NCBI RefSeq assembly: GCF_014898815.1
Contig: NW_026515410.1
Span: 1-64,000 of the forward strand
Length of the DNA: 64,000 nucleotides
Reading direction: 5' to 3'
DNA from: Panonychus citri
Lineage: Eukaryota; Arthropoda; Arachnida; Trombidiformes; Tetranychidae
The first letter of the stretch is position 1; each line of letters starts with the position of its first letter. The notes under the pieces are model-generated. The model was not told where the DNA came from. It worked only from the letters and a program-made list of their open reading frames with translations, and ran no database searches. A program made the position numbers and the translations under genes. This document shows positions 52,001 to 61,800 of this stretch, piece by piece.

Positions 52001-54539
52001 GTGAGCCTTTCAGAGGATCATTTGAGTTTCATTTGGGTAGAAAAAGAATCAAATCACTAATAGGTGAGAATAGATTCGATTCTTTTCAATGAAATTAATC
52101 TAGCTTTTTCTACTAGATCATATCTTCAGAAAATCTGAAATATTTGAATACACTGAAAGACAAGAATATGATGTCCGTGAAAGAATGATCAAAGAAATGA
52201 GCAGAAAAAATGAAGGGAAAAAGAATAAATTCACTGGAAAAGAAAAGACTGATCAAGATGATGACGACATTTCAATGAATGGAAATTCTGATGGTGACTC
52301 AGGCGAATTTCACGATGCCAACAGTGATATTGGAGACGAATCTTTTCAATTGAATAAGCAATGGGATGACTGAATATAAAAATATTATTTTCTTTACACT
52401 TGAACGTTAAAATTAAAATATTTAGAATTTGATATTAATTACTAGATTCTAATTCTTATCGCGAGAAAATTCATGAATCGGATTTTCATTTAATTGATCT
52501 TATGATTTTTTTCAAATTACTTAAATATGAATCAATTCGGCTTCAAAAAGAGTCAGTAAAGTCTCAAATTTGATTCAAACTGCTTTCTCAAATTTGAATC
52601 AAAAACTCTCAATTTTGATTCAAATTCTCATCAAAATTGAATAAAATCGCGTCAAAAATCATTGATTCAACGTTGAATCAATCGTCAACTTTTTTCTATT
52701 TTTTTGAATCAAGTTTGAGTCAACACTGTTGATTGGGATGTTTACACCATTAACTTTAAGTATTGTTGATTTGGAGAGCACATTAAACAGGGAAGATAAG
52801 CAAAAAGTTCAATCTCTCATGATGATGATGATGATGACATTTTGTTTATCATCATTCAGAATCTCCTCCTTTTTTCCTCATCTTCCACCCCAGATAATCT
52901 TATATCCCTCGAAATTTTTACAGATAAAAAATAAGCAAAAGAAGAGCAAAAAAATCACCTGATAAATTATAAGAGAAACACGTGAGGAAGATAAAAAAAA
53001 GAGAATAGAAGAGAAAAAGGAAAGATAAAAAATTTATCTTCTACCATCACCTTATCCTCATCCTACTTTCGAACTTTTTTTCGCTCTCTTCTTTATATTA
53101 TTTATGTATCTTTCATTCCCAGTTCTCTGAAAGAAAAAGAAATTCTCTCAATTCTGTCATTGATCAAATCGCTAATCACTAATCCACTTCAATGTTCAGT
53201 TAAACTTATTAATAAATATTAATTCAGTTTATTACTCATCTTTCTTTACGCCTCAACACCAACCAAACATGCAACATATTTCATGACAACGGGAGGTGGG
53301 AATCTGAGTCTGAGAAATACAATAATAAGAATCACCTTGATGATGATGATCATCATCATAACCATTAAATGTTATATTACAATAGTATTGATGATGTAAC
53401 TGCAATTGTAATTGTATTGTACCACCTTAATCATCATTATCATCTTATTGTTTTTTTCTGTCTCTTAACTATTATCATTATTGTCATTTGCCTTTGAAGG
53501 TTCACCACCCACAGAATCCAGAATTAAATTACCTGGAATAATATCATCACCATGTAACCAAATTTTTGATGATTGTCTAGATTCCAATAATAATAATAAT
53601 AATAATAAATGTCGCCTTTTATCACCCAATTATCCTGGATTCTATCCTAGAAATGTAACCTGCCATTATCTTATAAAACAGAAACTAAATCAAACTCGAA
53701 ATGTAAACGGATTAAAACCTCGAATCACAATTAATCAGGTAATCAAAGTTATTAATCTTCATGAATTTATTACCATCTAAATATTTATATATCTAATATA
53801 AATATTAGTTTCATTTTTTTCCGAAAAAAAAATTCTCATGGTAACAAAGTTATATTAAATTCTGACATTGAATATTCATGAAAATAATTCCAAGATTCTA
53901 ACATGATGAAACAAATTAAGATTTATAAATCTCATCGAAATAGATATAAAATAATTTCGAGCATGAAAAATTGATTTCCAAATTCTTTTTCTTCAAATAC
54001 AATTTCAGATTCTCTTTCTCTTTCTTTCTTTCTCTGGAATTGAATTTTTCCTTCCTACCTTTACTATTTATCTATTTCCTCATTATTTGTGTATCATTAA
54101 GATGAGTTCGTGATTATATTGAACTAATTACTCAGAATTTGTGAGCTAATCTTTCCGCCTAATCAGTTAATTCTGATGATTCTTTGTTTTTCTCCTGGAT
54201 TTTCCTTTCATGGTTATAAAACAACAATTTATTCTGATCCTTTTTCTCATCATCATTATCATCAATTCGAGTAACATTTTTTCATTCCATGGTACTTGTT
54301 GACTCTAATATATAATGTTCACCCATGAGAATGTCCATTAGCTTTTAGACTTTATCCTCCTTCTCATCATCATCATCTCTTTCTATTTTCATCATCATCT
54401 TCTTAACTATTCAGTCGTCAATTAAGTTTCTTCACTTTCTCTTTGCCAGAGTCACAATCAGAGTCTCAGATTTCTACCAAATAAAAAGAAGCAAAAAAAA
54501 CCTTCTGAATCAAGAAAAGAATTTTCTGTCCAACTTAAT

Positions 54540-54588
<49 letters not shown>

Positions 54589-57500
54589 TATACAGAATTT
54601 TCTTCATTTATCATCATCTTTCTTATCCTCTCTATTTCATCTTCCTCATCAATAACTATTATTAATAATGATACACTTTGTATCTTCATCATCCTCATCA
54701 TGTAGTATGAAGACAAACAAAACATAAATAGACATCATTTCAACATAATCAACTAGAAAACTCAACTTTCAATATGATGGAAAAATCATCATGATGGAAT
54801 CATTTTTTCCTCTTCTTGTTCTCCTCCTTCCTCTGAACTTTTTTCGCTTCATGATAATAAATCCACCTCATCTTTTCTCACTTAAACCCTTTCATAAAGC
54901 TCATTTAGAATATAAAAAAGCAAAGTTCTAATCTCATCATTCCCACCCACTTACTCACTAAGAATACTTTCAATGAGATATAACTTATGTCTTCAGATAA
55001 TCATTGGAGTAAAAAAACATTGAATTATATCTAATTGCATCAAATTAAATCTTCCATAGAATTGTAATTGAAGATGAAACTTGGGAGTATATTTTTCAAG
55101 TTCTCAATGATAATCATAGAGAAGCTTTTTTTTCTCATAGACAAAACTCCTTTTAATAACTTTTCTCCCTCAACAGATAAATAATAATAATAATAGTCTG
55201 AATATTGAATTTTCCCCCATGAAAACTAATCTTCATGTTAATCGGAGTGAATTAATTTTTTTTATCTCATTTCTGTTTTTTTCTTATCTATTTGCTTTTC
55301 CAGTCAAATGAATACAAAATTTCAATATTTTCCGGTTCAACGTCAACTTCCACCGGTAAACAAACACGAACTGGCCTCATATCAGATTGTCCATTGGACA
55401 AGGTAATCGTCTACGATGGTCCAACCACGAAATCGCCTCGTCTCCTTCAATTCTGTGGCACTGGTAATTTACCACCGATAACATCATCAAAAGGAGAAAT
55501 GCTTTTAGTACTTATAAGTGTTTCTGATAATGCTTTGTCTGATTCACGATTCGAGATAGACATTAGTATAAAACTGACCAAGGAAGAGTCAACATCTTTT
55601 GGGTTATCATCATCTTCACCTTATCATTTATCATCATCATTGTCTTCATCACCTTCAGAGCCTTTTAGTTTACCACCGTCTTCAATAGTTAACGGTGAGA
55701 ATGGTCAACCTCGACTACCTTTAAATATTAATCAAAGATACCAAGAGCAATCATCTATTAATAAATGTGAATATATTTACAATGGGTCAAGTGGATCTCG
55801 AAGTGGTCAATTTGAAGGTTCACTTCAACCATCAACTTCACAGAATACAAGTTGTACTTATCAATTTATGTCCATAAATAGTTTTGATAAAATTTGGTTA
55901 CAATTTATATCTTATTTTACTGAGGACTCTCATCCTTGGTCATCAGAGGAAAAATGTGACTCTGGTGAGCTTCAGATTACTGAAATAGTGACCAATGGTC
56001 AACAATATTTACCATCATTGAGAAAAAAATCTCCCAATGGTAATGCAACCATTAGATTGATTGGTCATTTTTGTGAGAAAAGTTCACCCAAAATATGTGG
56101 CCGAGCTTCAGTTCATAATATCAACAATAATTATCGTTCAACGAATCATCTCAAGTTACCTGTTAATCCTAATCCAATTGATTCAGTTATTAATCCAACG
56201 GTTCCATGCTCATATCCTAAAGAATCATATATTTCCAAGGTTCTAATCTGATGATTAGTCAATTTCAACGTCGTCTTCCAGGTTTAACTTATATACCGAC
56301 AAAATTTACCGCTCGATATGAATTTATAGATACTTATGAATCAGGTGATCCAATTATTGGTACACTTTGTGATCGTCGATTTGATTCAATTAAATCATCT
56401 ACCGGTACAATCCGATCATCTCGTAACCTTTTCTTTTATGGTCGAGGTGGAAATCGAGATGTTTCATGTTCATATTATTTCAATGGTCGAGTAGGTGAAA
56501 AATTAATTCTCAAAATAACTTCACTAAAATTGACATCAGCTTCTCAATTGTGTCGACAATCAACTAATGATCCAATTCAAACCTATTCTTGTATCTCACC
56601 TTTAAATCCATCCTCATCTTCATCTCAATCAATTTCCACTTCACCACTTTCAACATTAACCAAAACTAAATCAACTTTTGGATTAAGAGGGAAAGATAAT
56701 CAATTGAAACAATCTTCATATTCATCTAAAGGTTTTACTTTAACTAAAACAAGAGCTTCAGCATCCTTATCATCCGTATCATCATCATCTTTATCTTCAT
56801 CGACTTTAAGGGTTTATGATAGTGTGACAAATGAGCTATTAAGTGTCGCTTGCTTCTGTGATTCAACCAATTTAACAGTTAATCTGAAAACACCAATAAT
56901 ATTGAATCTAATTGGATCACAATCGGTCCTTAATTTTACGATAATCGGTATGAACTTTAATCAAGATTATAATGATTTCCATTTTGAAGGGAAATATGAG
57001 TTTATTGATAACAACTATTGCTCATCTCATTCAATTGATTCAACCCAAACCGACCTTGAAAGTGAGGGTTCAATTAGTTATCAAGTGCCTTCTGACCTTG
57101 ACTGGTCAACCAATAGTCAATTTAAATGTCGATGGATTTTCATTTGGTATCCAAATAAATTTGTTTCACTTCGGTTTGATGGATATCGTCCTAAAAGGTA
57201 AACAAAACAATTAACATGATAAACAAATTTCCAATCAAATAGAAATTCACTCATCACTATTATCATCATGTATAGAGATTACGATTAAATGTGTTACTTG
57301 TAACGAATCAGGTTCCTAATCTAGCATGGGTGCTAGACTATCCAAATTTACGTAGACGAAACCTTATTTATATATAATTCACTTATTCAATTTCATCGAT
57401 AGATTCAGTGCAATCAGAATTCATTGAATTAGTATGAACTTTACATCAAGTGTTTTCTCAATGAATCAACAATTTCTATCTCTTTCTAACACACATGTAT

Positions 57501-58794
57501 CTCTATCTGATCATGAATACAGTTTAGTTGTAATAACAATATAAAATCCATTATCATGATACCATGAAGATAATCTTATAATGATAAGTTTTTTCCCATG
57601 GAGTGGATGAGGAGAAGGGGGAAAAAAGTTTCAAGGGAAAATGTTTACTCAATCTCATCTCTTTGGGTTGACATTCAATGATAATGGAAACGTTTCCCTG
57701 ACAAGTTATATATCAATAGATGATTAAATCAATTCATCAGCTAAATATAAAGTATATTATATAAGACTGGCAATAACAATTAACTGTATCATCATCATGC
57801 ATCAATTTTGACATGAAGATGAGGAGAAAAAAAAATAAAGTTCTCACCATAATAATCAAACAATCAAAAGTGCTCTTGAAAATTAGATGAATGAAGGTTC
57901 AACGAGATGTTCAATTCATGATGTAATATATATTTGTCTTTGACCTTTGAAAGGTTTACTACAAACATTTATAATACTTGGTGACAATTGTAACTACCAT
58001 TGGGAAGGGATTTAAGCTTTGGGAGTGGATTAAGTTTGAAAGTGGAGGTAAAAGATTTGGATTGAAAGAGAGAGAGAGAATGAAAATTGTTCCAGATATT
58101 ATTGACTACAATGAGAAAAAGGTAAAGTTTACCCATGAGAAATTCATTGTTGTTGAAATATTGAGCTTGTTCATTTCTTTTTTTGTTTCGTTCTTTGAAA
58201 AGTAAGTAGAAGAAGAAAAAATTGAGAAAAGTAAAGTTCAAGATTCTAAAAGATAAAGATGATAATGATGAGGATGAAAATAAATATATTATTGAATCAA
58301 CTGAAAACTTTCCACTTCTCTTTGGTTGTTACATGAATTATTATTATTCATAAGGATGAAGATGGAAGATAAGGAAAAAAAAGAAGAACAAGAAGGAAGA
58401 AAAAATATTCTGAGTAAATGGAATCTTCTCTCAATTTTCTAGCCTCAGAACTTTTTTATCTTCATCTTATCTTCATGATGCTTCATTTTTGTTCACATCA
58501 AAAACATGAAACCTTTTCAAGACGAAGAAGAAGAAGAAGAAAAAAACATCAACATGATGATGAACAGCAATGGAATATGCAAAAGATATAAAATCAAGGA
58601 GGATGATAAAAAAAAAGTTCTCTTCTCAATCTGTCTTACATGAGAAATAGGTTCAGCTTCACACCCATGATAAATTCATGACTTTTCATCATCATCTTAA
58701 TACTGTCATTCTCACTTCCTATTCCCTGAACATTTCAACCTGTAGCCATTGAAAATACTTCCACGATCATGATCATTATCAGGATGGAAGAGCT

Positions 58795-58827
<33 letters not shown>

Positions 58828-61800
58828 CTTTTTCATTGTCAACCTGTACTTACTTGCGTATAGCTGTATGATTTTCAATAGAATTCAGTATAACGAGCAG
58901 CTGAGTAAATTCAGTTTCTTGTTGAACTTTTTTTTTATTCTTGATAAATGAGAAAGAAAGGTTAGATTTTTTCTTCTCCAAAATTTTCTCATCGTTTTCT
59001 TTTCTTTCTTCAATGCCTACTAACAAAACACTTTGCAACAAGTCGTCTTTTCACCATAGATTCAGATCTTCTCTCACTCTCTTCTGAAACTCTATTGTCA
59101 GTATCAAGATGAGGATAAAGGTACAATGGAAACGATTACTCAGAATCAGTTGTAAATTACGAACAAACATTTTTTTCTTTACCGGATACTCTGGATAGTG
59201 AATATCCTGAATATGTTTCATCATCTTATGTACATCATAATATACATTCAAACCTCTATTTTACTCATCAAAATCTTGACAAGTTCTTTATATCTCCTCC
59301 TTCCCTCCTCAAACCACCCACTAACTCACCGAGCCTCTTAGTGTGAACCATTCATACACTGACTCGTTTTGAAACTAACTCAACATGAGAAAAGAATGAA
59401 AAAAATTATCTCTATCAAATAGAAAAAGTTTTTCATTTCATGATGAAATTCGCAAGGGAAATGAGTTGCTTCATTTTCTATCTCTCGAGTAGTATTTCTC
59501 TCTGCATCCTTACAGCATTCTCATCTCGATTTCATCTACGACTTTTATACGCATACAAACATATATCTTTCTCTCTCTCTCTCTTTTTTCTTTTGAACCA
59601 TCATGAAACTCAGAGTAATATATTATCGTGCATCATGAAAGATACACAAACAACTGAACAATCAAGCTCATTATCATGAGAAATTATCTCTTACATATCT
59701 TTCGACCTACTTTCTTGTTTAAATTGCTGGTTCCAATTGCATCTCTAAATTGCTAATCATTAACCATCAGCTGAATCAGCATCAATTTAATCACAAAAAT
59801 AACAGGAAAAAAAATATTTCAAATTCATGAGGCTATTCAATATATTGAATTCAATCAGTTTCCTTAGATAAGACTTAATGTTTTATTCAATTCATCATCA
59901 TGATTCATGGTAAATTAATCATACGATCAAATCAATGAATCACTTGAAATCTGAAGAGTAGCAAATGTTGATTCATCTTTTTTACTTCTTTCTCTCTCAC
60001 TGACTTAGTATAATTGCTAAATCGTATATGTATCATCCCCTTAGGCGATTATATCATTTCAAATCTATCACTTACTTTTTCCTATTGTTTACCTTTACCT
60101 TTTGTGTATTTGAGCCAAAAAAAACTTGATAAGTGAATTACTGTTGCTGCCTTTTTTTTCATTCTTATGAAAATTTTATATCATGAATTCAGGTTGAATA
60201 AGATTGATGAATACATGAGAGAAAATAGTAAGAGATGAAATGAAAAATTCTGATTCTGATTTTTTTTTCAATCGCTCGATAAATGATTTGCCATCATGTC
60301 TGCTTGATCCAGCTTGATTCCAGTGGTTCCAAATAACTAATTCAATCAGTATGATGATTGATTTTGTATTGAGATTACATGATTTAAATGATAATAGTGA
60401 TGATTAAGGTGAAAAAAAAGTTCTAGCGTATTATATACATTGATAGCTTTCTAATTAACTAATTGAACATTTTTCTTTTTTTTCCTGCTTCTCTTTTCAT
60501 TGGTCATTCTATCAATTATAAATATCCTGAATATACAGAGATCAACGATGTGAGGGAAAAAATCGAATAGTAATTTATTGGGATTCACCATGGAGGCCAA
60601 TGGCCACAGTCTGTGCTCGTAACAGTTCAATTGTTCAACGAGTTGGAGGAAACGGAAATGATCAAGTTGAGACTATCAACTTATCTCTATCATTAATGCA
60701 ATCATCATCATCATCATTTGGAACATCATTTCCATCCAGCCAATCAAACAGTTCAACATCAATGAAGCGTCGACCATCATCATCATCATCATCGTCATCA
60801 ATTTCATCCTCATCATTATCGACATCATGGAATCATAATGATAACAATCATTTATCATCACTATTATTACCTCAAGATGTTAATCGTTTCCAATGGAAAT
60901 CACAAGATAATCTTTATCCATCCTCAGCTATATCCTTTTTCAATTCCTCTTCCCTTAGGGTGATCATTGAGATTATCGCTGAAACACCTTCAGCTCACTT
61001 TAATTTCCACTGGTTAACTCATAAAAGTCCACCACCCACCCACCAGAAAGCGGAAACAAGTGAAACCTTACGAAACACTGATTGTCTCTACAAATGTCCA
61101 GAGCTTAACTTTTGTCTAAGCCCTGATCTACTCTGTGATGGAGTTAAACATTGTCCCTCCGGTTATGATGAGTCAAATGTATTTTGCTCCTCATCTTCAC
61201 TAATTGCTACACTTTTTTTTACTCTTATCATAATGATACTTGCAGTCGGTGGCATATTTTATAGTATTATCCGATCCTTACGCCGTCGATCCTCCCAGTC
61301 AACATCGATTCATGATATTGGCTCATGTTTACCTCCGACAACAATTTTTGGCTCTCTAGAGGAAACTGCAAGCGGTTCAATAGGTAGAGAGTCAAGTTCA
61401 GTTTCTTCTGGATCATTTTCAAATTTTACTCATTTAACATCTTCATCAACTAATCGTCCACCCTCATTAACATCCAAATATATGCTACCTAATCATCAGC
61501 TACAATTGCAAAATCAGCAACATCATCATGGTTCCACTCTATCAACTATCGGTGAATTTGAATTCCACTCTTCCTTGGGTGGACCGCTTATCCCCTCTGG
61601 TAAATTGAATACACAATCAACAGATTTCTCATCACTTTTATCGTCCAGTTCTCCCTCATCATCTGAACATTCAGCGAATCAAAGACCTTTGACACTTTCA
61701 ATAACAAACCTTAAAAATGACTCTTACTGCGGAAATGTGAATTTTCACCCTTTCGATAACCCAAATAATAGTCAAAATTACACAAGTCACCATCTGAGAA

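Larger units (their letters stand above)
43676..52737. mobile_element. Complete 9,062-bp CACTA/EnSpm-like DNA transposon with four genes
   Basis: The ends are 15-bp perfect inverted repeats (CCCAATCAACAGTGT at 43676-43690 and its reverse complement at 52723-52737), flanked on both sides by ATG (43673-43675 and 52738-52740), a 3-bp target duplication as in the CACTA group. Subterminal copies of TTGATTCAA/TTGAATCAA crowd both ends. Inside are a DDE transposase and a Gln-rich gene on the minus strand and two related multi-exon genes on the plus strand. The insert lies in intron 3 of the CUB gene. It has no (GA)n tracts, unlike the DNA around it. The termini do not begin with CACTA/CACTG, so the superfamily rests on the transposase, the target duplication and the subterminal repeats. 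Confidence 0.85.

Noticed and set aside
56240..56281. 42-base GT-AG intron in CUB exon 5
   Set aside because: Removing it leads directly to a TAA; a single missing T explains the frame better.
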